A DNA stretch of 64,000 nt from DMER64 sp964600385 (GTDB lineage Bacteria; Bacteroidota; Bacteroidia; Bacteroidales; UBA932): assembly GCA_964600385.1 (NCBI GenBank), contig CAZRJC010000009.1, forward strand, positions 17,039-81,038. The letters are read 5' to 3'. Below, piece by piece: positions 51,403 through 61,215 of the stretch. How positions within the stretch are numbered: the stretch's first letter is position 1; every line of letters begins with the position of its first letter. Below the pieces are notes generated by a model that ran no database searches, was not told the DNA's origin, and saw only the letters and a list, made by a program, of their open reading frames with translations. The position numbers were made by a program, and so were the translations under genes.

Positions 51403-52848
51403 ATGAAAAAGAAAATTGCTCTTATTATTTTGTTGACTGCCGTTGTTAGCGTAGGTACTACTCTGACAGTAAATTATTTTACCGGAAAGGGCCAGAACAG
51501 GGCCCGGGTGTATGACACTGAAAACAGGGAAGCTGTCGTGCAACAAGTATCGTTACCCGAAGTGCTTTATCCAGATTTCACGTATGCTGCGGAGACGGGT
51601 GTTAAAGCCGTTGTTCATGTAAAAGTTGTAAAACGTGGCCAGATGCAACAGGGTCCCCAAAGTTTCTTTGATTTTTTCTTCGGATACGGTAATCCCGACA
51701 TGCAACCCCGTGATCAGGTAGGTTCAGGATCGGGCGTTATCATCTCGTCCGACGGATATATTGTTACAGCTAATCATGTTATTGACGGTGCCGATGAGGT
51801 ACAGGTAACTCTCGATGATAACCGTGAATTTGAAGGGCGTGTTATTGGAACCGATCCTGCGACAGATGTCGCTTTACTTAAAATCGAAGGATCCGGACTG
51901 CCTTTTCTGAAATTCGGAAATTCGGATGACCTTCGTCTGGGACAATGGGTTATAGCCATTGGTAATCCGTATGAATTACGTTCTACCATTACAGCGGGTA
52001 TTGTGAGTGCCAAAGGACGTGCACTTCCATCCTTTACCGGAGAATTCAAGATAGAAGCCTTTATCCAGACCGATGCTGCAGTTAATCCGGGGAATTCGGG
52101 CGGAGCTCTGGTTAATGCTGCCGGTGAACTTGTAGGGATAAACACGGCTATAGCTACCCGCACGGGATCTTACTCGGGGTACTCCTTTGCCGTTCCCAGC
52201 AGTATTACTCAGAAAGTAGTCGCTGATATCCGCAAGTACGGTACCGTACAACGTGCCCTTCTGGGTATTACCATGCAGGATGTAAACGGAGAACTCGCAA
52301 AGGAAAAGAATCTGAAAGAGATCAAAGGTGTATACATTAATGATATTACAGCCGACGGAGCTGCTCAGAAGGCAGGTGTGAAGGAAGGCGATATCCTTAT
52401 CAAGGTTGGTGAAGTAGAAGTGAATTCAGGAACTGCTGTGCAGGAACAGATAAGCAGACTCAGTCCGGGTGAAAAAGTGACCCTTGTGTTACTCAGGGGA
52501 GATAAGGAAGTTACCGTTACGGCTACTCTTCAGAATCAGTCCGGTAATACCGAGATTGTTAAAGAAACAGGAGACGTATCCAATTTCCTGGGTGCACAAT
52601 TGCGTCCTGTCGGCAAGGAATTGAAAGACAAACTGAAAATCCGGTCGGGGATAGAAGTGATGTCTGTTGGTGAAGGTAAAATGAAAGATGCCGGAATACG
52701 GAAAGGATTCATCATCACACACGTTAACCAGAAGCCGGTAGCAAGTGTACAGGAACTGGCAGCGGCGGTTCACGGGAACCAGAGAGGAGCCCTTATTGAA
52801 GGCAAATACCCCGATGGTTCTGTCTATTATTATGCTTTAGGCAATTAA
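51403..52848 (+). CDS. degP: DegP/HtrA-type periplasmic serine protease
   Basis: Envelope quality-control protease of 481 residues. An N-terminal signal anchor (about 4-25) precedes a trypsin-like domain with the triad H125 (TANHVI), D155 (TDVALLKI) and S232 (GNSGGALVN). Two PDZ domains follow (about 280-375 and 395-475). The glycine/phenylalanine-containing LA-loop (QSFFDFFFGYG) is typical. No heat-shock promoter was recognised. It precedes rpoD with a hairpin between. Confidence 0.94.
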   Translation: MKKKIALIILLTAVVSVGTTLTVNYFTGKGQNRARVYDTENREAVVQQVSLPEVLYPDFTYAAETGVKAVVHVKVVKRGQMQQGPQSFFDFFFGYGNPDMQPRDQVGSGSGVIISSDGYIVTANHVIDGADEVQVTLDDNREFEGRVIGTDPATDVALLKIEGSGLPFLKFGNSDDLRLGQWVIAIGNPYELRSTITAGIVSAKGRALPSFTGEFKIEAFIQTDAAVNPGNSGGALVNAAGELVGINTAIATRTGSYSGYSFAVPSSITQKVVADIRKYGTVQRALLGITMQDVNGELAKEKNLKEIKGVYINDITADGAAQKAGVKEGDILIKVGEVEVNSGTAVQEQISRLSPGEKVTLVLLRGDKEVTVTATLQNQSGNTEIVKETGDVSNFLGAQLRPVGKELKDKLKIRSGIEVMSVGEGKMKDAGIRKGFIITHVNQKPVASVQELAAAVHGNQRGALIEGKYPDGSVYYYALGN

Positions 52849-52880
52849 TTTGCTTCTTTTTAACATTTTTTGAAACTAAT

Positions 52881-52911
52881 ACTGCCCTTTTACGTATAAG
52901 AGGGCAGTTTT
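52881..52911 (+). terminator. Hairpin between degP and rpoD, probable terminator
   Basis: ACTGCCCT pairs with AGGGCAGT across a 12-base loop and is followed by a short T-rich stretch. The T-run is weak, so it may instead be a structure in the rpoD leader, which has no clear promoter box of its own. Confidence 0.55.
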
Positions 52912-52929
52912 AGTAACTGTATATATAGC

Positions 52930-53790
52930 ATGAGACAACTAAAAATCACAAAATCGATTACCAACAGAGAAAGTGCTTCGTTAGACAAGTACTTGCAGGA
53001 AATCGGAAGGGAAGACCTTATTTCGGTAGAAGAAGAAGTGGAATTGGCGCAAAAGATCAGAAAGGGAGATCAGGATGCATTGGAAAAACTAACACGGGCG
53101 AATTTGAGATTTGTTGTGTCTGTGGCCAAACAATACCAAAATCAGGGCTTAAGTCTGCCTGACCTTATTAATGAAGGGAATCTGGGCCTTATAAAAGCCG
53201 CAGAAAAATTTGACGAAACCCGCGGGTTTAAATTTATATCCTATGCCGTATGGTGGATCAGACAATCCATTCTTCAGGCCCTTGCTGAACAGAGCCGTAT
53301 TGTACGTCTGCCTTTAAACCAGGTAGGATCACTGAATAAGATCAACAGGGCTCTGTCAAAGTTCGAACAGGAACACGAACGGGTGCCTTCTCCTGAAGAA
53401 CTGGCCGAGATTCTCGATATCCCCAGCGAAAAAATATCCGATACCCTCAGAGTATCGGGCCGTCATGTTTCTGTTGATGCTCCCTTTATTGACGGAGAAG
53501 ACAACAGCCTTCTTGACGTTTTGGTGAATAACGATTCTCCTAATGCAGATCGCGGACTGGTGAACGAAAGCCTGAATAAAGAAATAGAGCGCGCATTATC
53601 TACTTTATCAAAGCGTGAAAGAGATATTGTCAAGTATTTCTTCGGAATTGGTACACAGGAAATGACACTGGAAGAGATAGGCGAAGAATTCGGACTTACC
53701 CGTGAACGCGTACGCCAGATAAAAGAAAAGGCCATACGCCGTTTACGTCACAGTGCACGAAGCAAACTCCTGAAAGCATATCTGGGATAA
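52930..53790 (+). CDS. rpoD: Primary sigma factor (RpoD / sigma-ABfr type)
   Basis: Housekeeping sigma factor, only 286 residues because region 1.1 and the non-conserved insert are absent, as in all Bacteroidota. Region 1.2 is SASLDKYLQEIGRE; region 2 includes ANLRFVVSVAKQYQNQG and the -7 element-binding FISYAVWWIRQSI; region 3 is short; region 4.2 is MTLEEIGEEFGLTRERVRQIKEKA. It is the factor expected to read the TAnnTTTG boxes found throughout this window. Confidence 0.97.
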   Translation: MRQLKITKSITNRESASLDKYLQEIGREDLISVEEEVELAQKIRKGDQDALEKLTRANLRFVVSVAKQYQNQGLSLPDLINEGNLGLIKAAEKFDETRGFKFISYAVWWIRQSILQALAEQSRIVRLPLNQVGSLNKINRALSKFEQEHERVPSPEELAEILDIPSEKISDTLRVSGRHVSVDAPFIDGEDNSLLDVLVNNDSPNADRGLVNESLNKEIERALSTLSKRERDIVKYFFGIGTQEMTLEEIGEEFGLTRERVRQIKEKAIRRLRHSARSKLLKAYLG

Positions 53791-53793
53791 CCT

Positions 53794-55134
53794 ATGTTTG
53801 AAACAATAGGCAGCGCTTTACATTCTTTCAGCTCCTGGCTGAATATTCCTTTGTTCATTACGCTCATAGGCGGAGGACTCTTCTTCCTTATTTATTCTCG
53901 GTTTGTGCCTTTCCGTTATTATGGCAGGGCACTTAAGAGCCTTCGGATAAAAGATGATAAAGCCGACGGACAGCTCAGCTCTTTTCAGGCCTTGTCTTCT
54001 GCTATAGCAGCAACAGTCGGACTGGGGAACATCTCGGGCGTTGCCGTTGCCCTGACGATGGGCGGACCGGGTGCGATTTTCTGGATGTGGGTGAGCGCCT
54101 GTGTAGGTATGGCTACAAAATTTTTTGAAGGCACTCTGTCTGTCATGCTCAAAGGCCGGGATTCATCCGGTCAGTTGCAGGGTGGTCCCATGTATATGAT
54201 TACCGAGGGATTGGGCAATAAGTGGAAGCCGCTTGCCGTATTGTTTTCTGTTTTCGGGATGATTGGCACATTCTGCCTGATGCAGGCCAATCAACTAACA
54301 GAAGCATTGCAGACTGTGATCTTTACCCCTGCAGGAGTAGAAAATACCATCTGGCTTCGTCTGATTGTCGGGATTAGCATTGCTGTTATTGTATCCCTGG
54401 TTGTGCTTGGAGGTATCAAGCGTATTGGAAAAGTGGCCACACGAATTGTCCCGGCAATGGTGCTTTTTTATTTTTTATTGGTTACATATATTATTGTTTC
54501 GAATCTGCCGGTGGTTCCCCATGTGTTTGCTTCCATTTTCGAAGGTGCTTTCTCACTAAGGGCCGGAGCAGGAGGACTTGCCGGTTCGGTTATTGTAATA
54601 GGAGCGAGAAGAGCTGCTTTTGTCAATGAGGCAGGAGTGGGAACGGCTTCCATGATGCACGGTGCATCCAGGAACAGTGAACCCGTGCGGGAGGGATTGG
54701 TTGCCATGATTGCTCCTTCTATTGATTCAGGACTTGTATGCACACTCACAGCTCTGGCTGTACTTATTAATGCAGAGTATTCGGTTTCTGACTTGCAGGG
54801 AATGCAACTGGTCATGAATTCTTTTGAACGATCAATACCCGGTTTGGGAAGTTATCTTTTAATGGCCGTAGCCATTATTTTTGCTTTTTCGACAATGTTC
54901 TCCTATTCATATTACGGAACAAAGTGCACTAATTTTCTTTTTGGAGCCGATAAGGCACATTACTACAATTACCTGTTTCTGGCCACTCTGGTCCTGGGAG
55001 CCGTAATCCCTCTGTCTGCCGTAGTGGATATTATTGACATTGCCTATGCCTTTATGGCCTTCTGTACGGTATTTACCATGTTGTTACTATCACCCAGGGT
55101 ACGTACTGCCGCCAAAAAATATTTTCAAAAATGA
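53794..55134 (+). CDS. Alanine/glycine:cation symporter (AGCS family)
   Basis: Secondary transporter of 446 residues with about 10-11 membrane helices. Family motifs are seen in ATVGLGNISGVAVALTMGGPGAIFWMW (quoted in part: GLGNISGVA), QGGPMYMI and ARRAAFVNEAGVGTASMMHGA (quoted in part: NEAGVGTA). AGCS members import alanine or glycine with Na+ or H+. If Na+, it would consume the gradient built by the decarboxylase at 25-30 kb. It starts three bases after rpoD and overlaps argS by four bases. Confidence 0.9.
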   Translation: MFETIGSALHSFSSWLNIPLFITLIGGGLFFLIYSRFVPFRYYGRALKSLRIKDDKADGQLSSFQALSSAIAATVGLGNISGVAVALTMGGPGAIFWMWVSACVGMATKFFEGTLSVMLKGRDSSGQLQGGPMYMITEGLGNKWKPLAVLFSVFGMIGTFCLMQANQLTEALQTVIFTPAGVENTIWLRLIVGISIAVIVSLVVLGGIKRIGKVATRIVPAMVLFYFLLVTYIIVSNLPVVPHVFASIFEGAFSLRAGAGGLAGSVIVIGARRAAFVNEAGVGTASMMHGASRNSEPVREGLVAMIAPSIDSGLVCTLTALAVLINAEYSVSDLQGMQLVMNSFERSIPGLGSYLLMAVAIIFAFSTMFSYSYYGTKCTNFLFGADKAHYYNYLFLATLVLGAVIPLSAVVDIIDIAYAFMAFCTVFTMLLLSPRVRTAAKKYFQK

Positions 55135-56909
55135 TGTTGGAAGAGATAATTTTACATTCGCTGGAAAAAGCTGTTAATGCTGTATATGGCGTTGCACCTC
55201 AAAAAGAGATGTTACAGGTCCAGGCAACGAGAAAAGAATTTGAAGGAGACCTGACTGCACTAATGTTCCCGTTACTTAAGCTTAGCAGAAAGTCTCCCGA
55301 ACAGACCGGGCAGGCTATTGGTGAATGGATGTTGGCCAATGAACACCAGATTGATAGTTTTCAGGTAATCAAAGGGTTTCTTAACCTGAAAATGTCTTCT
55401 GAATACTGGAAAGATCAACTCAGAGATATTGAACAATCCAGTGAGTATGGCTTCGCCTCCGATTCGGGTAAAACCATTGTGATAGAATTTTCTTCTCCAA
55501 ATACAAACAAGCCGCTTCACCTTGGACATGTAAGGAATAATCTTCTGGGCTGGTCGGTTTCCCGGCTTATGGAAGCCAACGGTCACAGGGTTATCCGGGT
55601 GAACCTGGTTAACGATAGGGGAATACATATTTGTAAATCCATGCTTGCCTGGCAAAAATTCGGGAACGGACAGACTCCCGCTTCTACGGGGATGAAAGGC
55701 GACCATCTGGTTGGCGATTACTATGTTCGTTTCGACAAGGAGTACAAGGAACAGATCAGGCAGCTGGTGAATGGGGGAATGGAGCAGGAAACAGCAGAGC
55801 GCGAAGCACCTCTTATGAAAGAGGCGCAGGAGATGCTGGTAAAATGGGAACAGGGCGATTCTGCGATCCTGTCTTTGTGGAAAACCATGAACGGGTGGGT
55901 ATATGACGGCTTTGATTCAACATATAAAAGAATGGGCGTCTCGTTCCATAAAATCTTTTATGAATCCGAAACCTATCTGCTCGGAAAGGAATTAGTGGCC
56001 GAAGGTTTAAATAAAGGAGTCTTTTACAGGAAAGAAGATGGTTCGGTATGGTGTGACCTTACGCAGGACGGACTGGATCAGAAATTATTGCTACGGTCAG
56101 ACGGTACATCTGTATATATGACACAAGACCTGGGAACTGCTGTCAGGCGTTACGATGAATACCATTTTGATTCGCAGATATACGTTGTAGGAAACGAGCA
56201 GAATTATCACTTTCAGGTACTGAAGCTCATACTTAAGAAACTGGGCTTCCCCTGGGCGGAAGACATAATTCATCTTTCTTACGGAATGGTTGAGCTTCCG
56301 GAAGGGAAAATGAAGTCAAGAGAAGGAACAGTAGTTGACGCCGATGATCTGATGGACAATATGGTGGCAACTGCCCGTGAAACTTCACTGGAACTGGGCA
56401 AACTGGAAGATATGACCTCTGAAGAACAGGCAGCCCTTTTTGAAACGTTGGGTATGGGTGCGCTAAAATATTTTATCCTGAAGGTCGATCCCAGGAAAAC
56501 CATGCTGTTTGACCCGAAGGAATCAATTGACTTTAATGGCAATACAGGTCCGTTCATACAATATACATATGCCAGAATCTGTTCCATATTGCGTAAGGCC
56601 GCTGAACTGGGTTACCAACCGGGGATGTGCAATAAACCAATGATAGATAAAGAATTAAGGCTTGTTAAACTGATGACGCAGTATCCTCAGGTAATCAAGG
56701 ATTCGGGCGCTGTTTATTCGCCGGCTCAGGTGGCCAATTTTAGCTTTGAACTCGCCAGGGAATTCAACCAGTATTATCACGAAACATCTGTGTTAAAGGA
56801 AGAGGATCAGGATATTAGATCTCAGCGCCTGGTGCTGATAAAGCAAGTTGCAAAGCTTCTTGAATTGTCAATGAATATCCTTGGAATTATTTTACCCGAA
56901 AAGATGTAA
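55131..56909 (+). CDS. argS: Arginyl-tRNA synthetase
   Basis: Class I synthetase of 592 residues. The N-terminal Add-1 domain (about 1-115) is followed by the HIGH motif in SPNTNKPLHLGHVRNN (HLGH). The KMSKS equivalent is GKMKSREGTVV, and the helical anticodon-binding domain ends in GIILPEKM. A start at 55134 (second Met) is equally possible. It would charge, among others, the CCT tRNA-Arg at 13.1 kb. Confidence 0.96.
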   Translation: MMLEEIILHSLEKAVNAVYGVAPQKEMLQVQATRKEFEGDLTALMFPLLKLSRKSPEQTGQAIGEWMLANEHQIDSFQVIKGFLNLKMSSEYWKDQLRDIEQSSEYGFASDSGKTIVIEFSSPNTNKPLHLGHVRNNLLGWSVSRLMEANGHRVIRVNLVNDRGIHICKSMLAWQKFGNGQTPASTGMKGDHLVGDYYVRFDKEYKEQIRQLVNGGMEQETAEREAPLMKEAQEMLVKWEQGDSAILSLWKTMNGWVYDGFDSTYKRMGVSFHKIFYESETYLLGKELVAEGLNKGVFYRKEDGSVWCDLTQDGLDQKLLLRSDGTSVYMTQDLGTAVRRYDEYHFDSQIYVVGNEQNYHFQVLKLILKKLGFPWAEDIIHLSYGMVELPEGKMKSREGTVVDADDLMDNMVATARETSLELGKLEDMTSEEQAALFETLGMGALKYFILKVDPRKTMLFDPKESIDFNGNTGPFIQYTYARICSILRKAAELGYQPGMCNKPMIDKELRLVKLMTQYPQVIKDSGAVYSPAQVANFSFELAREFNQYYHETSVLKEEDQDIRSQRLVLIKQVAKLLELSMNILGIILPEKM

Positions 56910-56968
56910 TTTGGAATTAAAAAAATGTTGTATTATTGCAGCTCAATTCTGAATTTGTTTTTGCGAAG

Positions 56969-57340
56969 ATGACAATGAAAAATACTCCGGCTCATAAGCC
57001 CCTGACCACGAAAAAGAGATTGGTGATCAGCTATTCGAACATGACTCCCCAGTTGATGGAAATCTGGAAGGAGAAGTATCCGCGCGGATATGCAGATTAT
57101 ATGGAAGATATCATGAAGGTCGATAAAGCCGACGGCTCTTTTTTCTATGCTGTAACACTGGAAATCCCCGATGCCATATATCTTGTCAAAGTAGAAGTTA
57201 AAATAGACGATTACGACGAGGTGGAAAAAGACATCTTCGGAGGTAGTGACGATTTGGCAGGGGATGAGGAAGGGGCTGAATTCCCCGAAACGGAGGACTC
57301 AAACTTTGCAGATGCTGAAGAAGATATGGACGAAGATTAG
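56969..57340 (+). CDS. Conserved hypothetical protein with acidic tail
   Basis: A 123-residue protein I cannot assign. A basic N-terminus (MTMKNTPAHKPLTTKKRL) leads to a mixed alpha/beta region with PQLMEIWKEKYPRGYADYMED and LEIPDAIYLVKVEVKIDDYDEV, then a strongly acidic tail (about residues 95-123, largely Asp and Glu). No membrane segment is seen. A TTTG-N17-TATTATTG sequence at 56910-56938 could be its promoter. It overlaps the ClC gene by 29 bases, suggesting translational coupling. A longer in-frame start at 56936 is less likely. Confidence 0.65.
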   Translation: MTMKNTPAHKPLTTKKRLVISYSNMTPQLMEIWKEKYPRGYADYMEDIMKVDKADGSFFYAVTLEIPDAIYLVKVEVKIDDYDEVEKDIFGGSDDLAGDEEGAEFPETEDSNFADAEEDMDED

Positions 57341-59069
57341 GCAGTGGCCCGAGTCGACCCTTTTACTGGTCCTTGCTCTGATCATAGGGCTTTTCAGCGG
57401 TCTTGCCGCTGTTATGCTGAAAGTCTCCATTCATTATATTAAAGATCTCCTTACTTCTCATGTAAATATTCAGACCGAAAGCCTGATGTATTTCTTATTG
57501 CCGGGACTGGGCATGCTTGTTACTCTTATTTTTGTAAAGTATGCCGTAAAAGATTCCATTTCCCACGGTGTTACACGGGTACTGCAATCCATCTCCAGAG
57601 ACAAATCGGTAATTAAGCCCCACAACTGTTATTCTTCTTTGCTGTCTAGTGCATTGACCATTGGATTTGGAGGTTCGGTAGGTGCCGAGGCTCCCATCGT
57701 TTATACCGGTGCGGCAATTGGTTCCAACGTGGGTCGTAAGCTGGGAATGAACTACAGAAGTGTGACACTGCTGGTTTGTTGCGGTGCGGCAGCCGGCATA
57801 GCGGGTATTTTTAAAGCGCCTTTGGCCGGTGTACTTTTCTGTCTTGAGATCCTGTTGTTCAATCTTACCATGGGATCTATACTTCCGTTACTGGTATCGA
57901 CCGTTACGGCAACAGTTGTATCCTCGCTCTTGCTGGGTTCCGAAGTAAGTTTTGTCAGCTCTCCCGAACTGTTTTCTTTAAAAAATATCCCGTATTATTT
58001 ATTATTAGGCGTTGTCTGCGGATTTGTAAGCCTTTATTTTACAAGGACAACGCTTTTTTTGGAAGGTAGAATCAAAAGGATTAAAAATGTCTATTCACGC
58101 TGGGCATTCAGTGCTGTGTCACTTGGGATTCTTATTATGGTACTTCCTCCCCTGTACGGCGAAGGGTATTCGTCACTGATTGCCCTTTTAAATAATAATG
58201 TGGAGGGTGCAATAGGCAGTTTGCTTTACGGTTCTCTTAACAAAAACGTATGGTATATTCCACTTTTCTTTACAGCCGTATTATTTGTTAAGGTTTTTGC
58301 CATGTCTTTAACCAATGCCGGCGGCGGAGTAGGTGGCACTTTCGGGCCTACTTTGTTCATGGGTGGCATCCTGGGCTTTATTGTGGCACGTGTTATAAAT
58401 TTAAGTGGTTTCTCGGCTTTGCCCGAAGCCAATTTTGCACTGGTAGGAATGGCCGGGCTTATGGCTGGCGTAATGCAGGCACCTATGACGGCCATTTTTC
58501 TTATTGCAGAAATAACCGGCGGGTACGGTCTGCTTGTGCCTCTTATAGTCACTTCTGTCTGTTCTTACGCCACCATCAGGAATTTTGAACCCTATTCGAT
58601 ATATACAAAACGTATTGCGCAATCCGGCGAATTACTCACTCACGACAGCGATCAGGCTGTCCTTACGCTGCTTAAAACATCCGAAGTGATTGAACGTGAT
58701 TTCCTTACCGTTATGCCCCAATATACTTTGGAACAGCTCCTACAGCAGGTAGAGAAAAGCCAGCGTAACATTTTTCCGGTAATTGATGAGAAAGGAGTCC
58801 TTAAGGGTATCGTTACCCTGGATGATATCCGTTCTATAATGTTCCGCAGAGAAAAATATAACTCGGTTTACGTACATGAACTCATGCACAGACCTCCGGA
58901 ACATATAATGATAGATGAAAGAATGGACAGTGTAATGAAAAAATTCGAGTCATCGGGAGCATGGAACCTTCCTGTTTTGGATAATGAATATTGCTACCAG
59001 GGCTTCGTGTCCAAGTCAAGAATATTTTCGGCCTACCGGGAACAATTATCACAGGTATCACATGAATAA
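57312..59069 (+). CDS. ClC-family chloride channel/antiporter with CBS domains
   Basis: A 585-residue membrane protein. The ClC core (about 10-430) shows GSVGAEAPIVYTGAAIG, with the gating glutamate position occupied by E, then GIAGIFKAPLAGVLF and NAGGGVGGTFGPTLF. The usual GSGIP filter motif is altered to a DSISHGVTR region, as in several Bacteroidota homologues. Two C-terminal CBS domains (about 450-580) suggest nucleotide control. The ATG at 57312 lies inside the preceding gene, and the 3' end overlaps tex by eight bases. Confidence 0.88.
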   Translation: MLKKIWTKIRQWPESTLLLVLALIIGLFSGLAAVMLKVSIHYIKDLLTSHVNIQTESLMYFLLPGLGMLVTLIFVKYAVKDSISHGVTRVLQSISRDKSVIKPHNCYSSLLSSALTIGFGGSVGAEAPIVYTGAAIGSNVGRKLGMNYRSVTLLVCCGAAAGIAGIFKAPLAGVLFCLEILLFNLTMGSILPLLVSTVTATVVSSLLLGSEVSFVSSPELFSLKNIPYYLLLGVVCGFVSLYFTRTTLFLEGRIKRIKNVYSRWAFSAVSLGILIMVLPPLYGEGYSSLIALLNNNVEGAIGSLLYGSLNKNVWYIPLFFTAVLFVKVFAMSLTNAGGGVGGTFGPTLFMGGILGFIVARVINLSGFSALPEANFALVGMAGLMAGVMQAPMTAIFLIAEITGGYGLLVPLIVTSVCSYATIRNFEPYSIYTKRIAQSGELLTHDSDQAVLTLLKTSEVIERDFLTVMPQYTLEQLLQQVEKSQRNIFPVIDEKGVLKGIVTLDDIRSIMFRREKYNSVYVHELMHRPPEHIMIDERMDSVMKKFESSGAWNLPVLDNEYCYQGFVSKSRIFSAYREQLSQVSHE

Positions 59070-61215
59070 AACACACATATCTCTTATAGCCAGGGAGCTT
59101 CACGTTAAAGACTGGCAGGTTGAACATGCCGTGTCGCTGCTCGAAGAAGGGGCTACCATACCTTTCATAAGCAGGTACCGCAAGGAAGCTACAGGGACTT
59201 TGGATGAGGTTCAGATTGCTCAGGTAAAAACATTATGGAATGGTTACGAGGAGTTGGAAAAAAGAAGGGCAGCCATTCTGAAATCCATTGAGGAACAAGA
59301 AAAACTGACCCCCGAACTGCGCACTTCCATTGAAAATTGCTGGCAGATGAATCTACTGGAAGACCTGTATCTGCCATACCGTCCCAAAAGGCGTACCCGT
59401 GCGGGTATTGCCCGGGAAAAAGGCCTCGGCCCGTTAGCGGAACAACTTTTTGCACTGGATACCCGTGATTGCCTGAAACTGGCCACCCCATTTCTCTCCG
59501 ACAAAGTGGAAACTGCAGAGGAAGCGCTGGCAGGAGCCAGGGATATAATTGCCGAACAGGCGAGCGAACAGGCCGTCCTGCGACAGAGATTACGCCGGTT
59601 GTACCAGGATGAAGGGGTCATCTCGGCCTCGGTACAGAAAGGAAAAGAGGAGGAGGGAAATAAATACAGTAATTATTTCGATTTTTCGGAGCGGGTAAGG
59701 ACCATTCCTTCTCACCGGCTGCTGGCGCTTCTCAGGGCCCGTTCGGAGGGAGTTGTCTCTCTGAAACTCGAGCCCGATGCAGATAAAGCTATCGGGGAGG
59801 TGGAAAGAACATGTCTGCCGGTCAAGATACCTTATTCTTTTCCTACCGGAGAAGCAAGCAGCCTGAACCAGGTGAAGACGGCGCTTGCCGATGCCTATAA
59901 ACGGCTTATTCATCCTTCTATTGAAAACGAGATAATCAATACAAATAAAGAAAAGGCCGATATGGAGTCCATTAAGGTCTTCAGCAGCAATCTCAGGCAG
60001 TTGTTACTGGCTCCTCCTCTGGGACAGAAAAGGATGCTGGCTATTGATCCTGGTTTTCGTACAGGATGCAAAATTGTGTGCCTCGATGCCCAGGGAAATT
60101 TGCTCCATAATGACACAATATACCCACATCCGCCTCAGAATGAGCGTGGCACGGCAATGAAGAAACTTACGCAATTGACAGAAGCGTATAAAATTGATGT
60201 TATTGCTGTGGGCAACGGTACGGCGGGCAGGGAAACGGAACAGTTCCTGAAGAAAATCGCTTTTTCGCGAAAACTACAGATTTATTCGGTCAGTGAAGAC
60301 GGGGCAAGTGTTTATTCAGCGTCGGCTTTGGGCCGAGAGGAATTTCCCCAATACGATGTGACTGTCCGGGGTGCAGTATCTATTGGACGCCGGTTGATGG
60401 ATCCTCTTGCGGAATTGGTAAAGATTGATCCCAAATCGTTGGGAATAGGTCAGTATCAGCACGATGTAAACCAGACTCTTTTGAAAGAAAGCCTTGACCA
60501 GACCGTCACTTTATGCGTTAACCACGTAGGCGTTAACCTGAATACGGCCAGCAAGCAGTTGCTTACTTACGTGTCCGGACTCGGGCCCCAGCTGGCACAA
60601 AATATTGTGGATTACAGGGCCGAGCACGGTCCTTTCAAATCCAGAGAAGAATTAAAAAACGTGAAACGTCTTGGAGATAAAGCCTTTGAACAGTGTGCCG
60701 GTTTCCTGCGTATTCCCGATGCCGGGAATATCCTGGATAACACGGCCGTACATCCTGAAAGTTACCCCGTGGTACAACGTATGGCACAGGACCTCGGCAT
60801 AACGGCAGATGTACTGGTTTCCGATGCTGGTGCAAGGCAACGTGTGGACCTTACGCGGTATGTTACAGGGCAGACAGGCTTGCCAACGTTAAAAGATATC
60901 ATGGCCGAGCTGGATAAGCCGGGACGCGATCCCCGGACAATAATCAAAGTACTCGAATTTGATGATAGCATTAATACTATTGATGACCTGAAAGAAGGAA
61001 TGATTCTTCCCGGCATTGTAAGTAACATTACCGGGTTTGGGGCTTTTGTGAACATTGGCATAAAACAGGACGGTCTGGTGCATGTCTCCCAGATGGGCAG
61101 TAAGTACGTGAGCAATCCGCTGGATGTGCTAAAGCTTCATGAACACGTAAAAGTGAAGGTTATTAAGATAGATCGCGAACGCAACCGGATTCAGCTTCGC
61201 CTGGAACGCGATTGA
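59062..61215 (+). CDS. tex: Tex-family RNA-binding transcription accessory protein
   Basis: A 717-residue protein with the Tex layout: N-terminal helical region, a YqgF-like RNase-H fold (LAIDPGFRTGCKIVCLD, about residue 330), helix-hairpin-helix segments (TYVSGLGPQLAQNIVDYR) and a C-terminal S1 RNA-binding domain (GMILPGIVSNITGFGAFVNI). Family members bind RNA and influence transcription or surface-protein expression. The earlier in-frame start at 58984 lies within the ClC gene and was rejected. Confidence 0.94.
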   Translation: MNKTHISLIARELHVKDWQVEHAVSLLEEGATIPFISRYRKEATGTLDEVQIAQVKTLWNGYEELEKRRAAILKSIEEQEKLTPELRTSIENCWQMNLLEDLYLPYRPKRRTRAGIAREKGLGPLAEQLFALDTRDCLKLATPFLSDKVETAEEALAGARDIIAEQASEQAVLRQRLRRLYQDEGVISASVQKGKEEEGNKYSNYFDFSERVRTIPSHRLLALLRARSEGVVSLKLEPDADKAIGEVERTCLPVKIPYSFPTGEASSLNQVKTALADAYKRLIHPSIENEIINTNKEKADMESIKVFSSNLRQLLLAPPLGQKRMLAIDPGFRTGCKIVCLDAQGNLLHNDTIYPHPPQNERGTAMKKLTQLTEAYKIDVIAVGNGTAGRETEQFLKKIAFSRKLQIYSVSEDGASVYSASALGREEFPQYDVTVRGAVSIGRRLMDPLAELVKIDPKSLGIGQYQHDVNQTLLKESLDQTVTLCVNHVGVNLNTASKQLLTYVSGLGPQLAQNIVDYRAEHGPFKSREELKNVKRLGDKAFEQCAGFLRIPDAGNILDNTAVHPESYPVVQRMAQDLGITADVLVSDAGARQRVDLTRYVTGQTGLPTLKDIMAELDKPGRDPRTIIKVLEFDDSINTIDDLKEGMILPGIVSNITGFGAFVNIGIKQDGLVHVSQMGSKYVSNPLDVLKLHEHVKVKVIKIDRERNRIQLRLERD

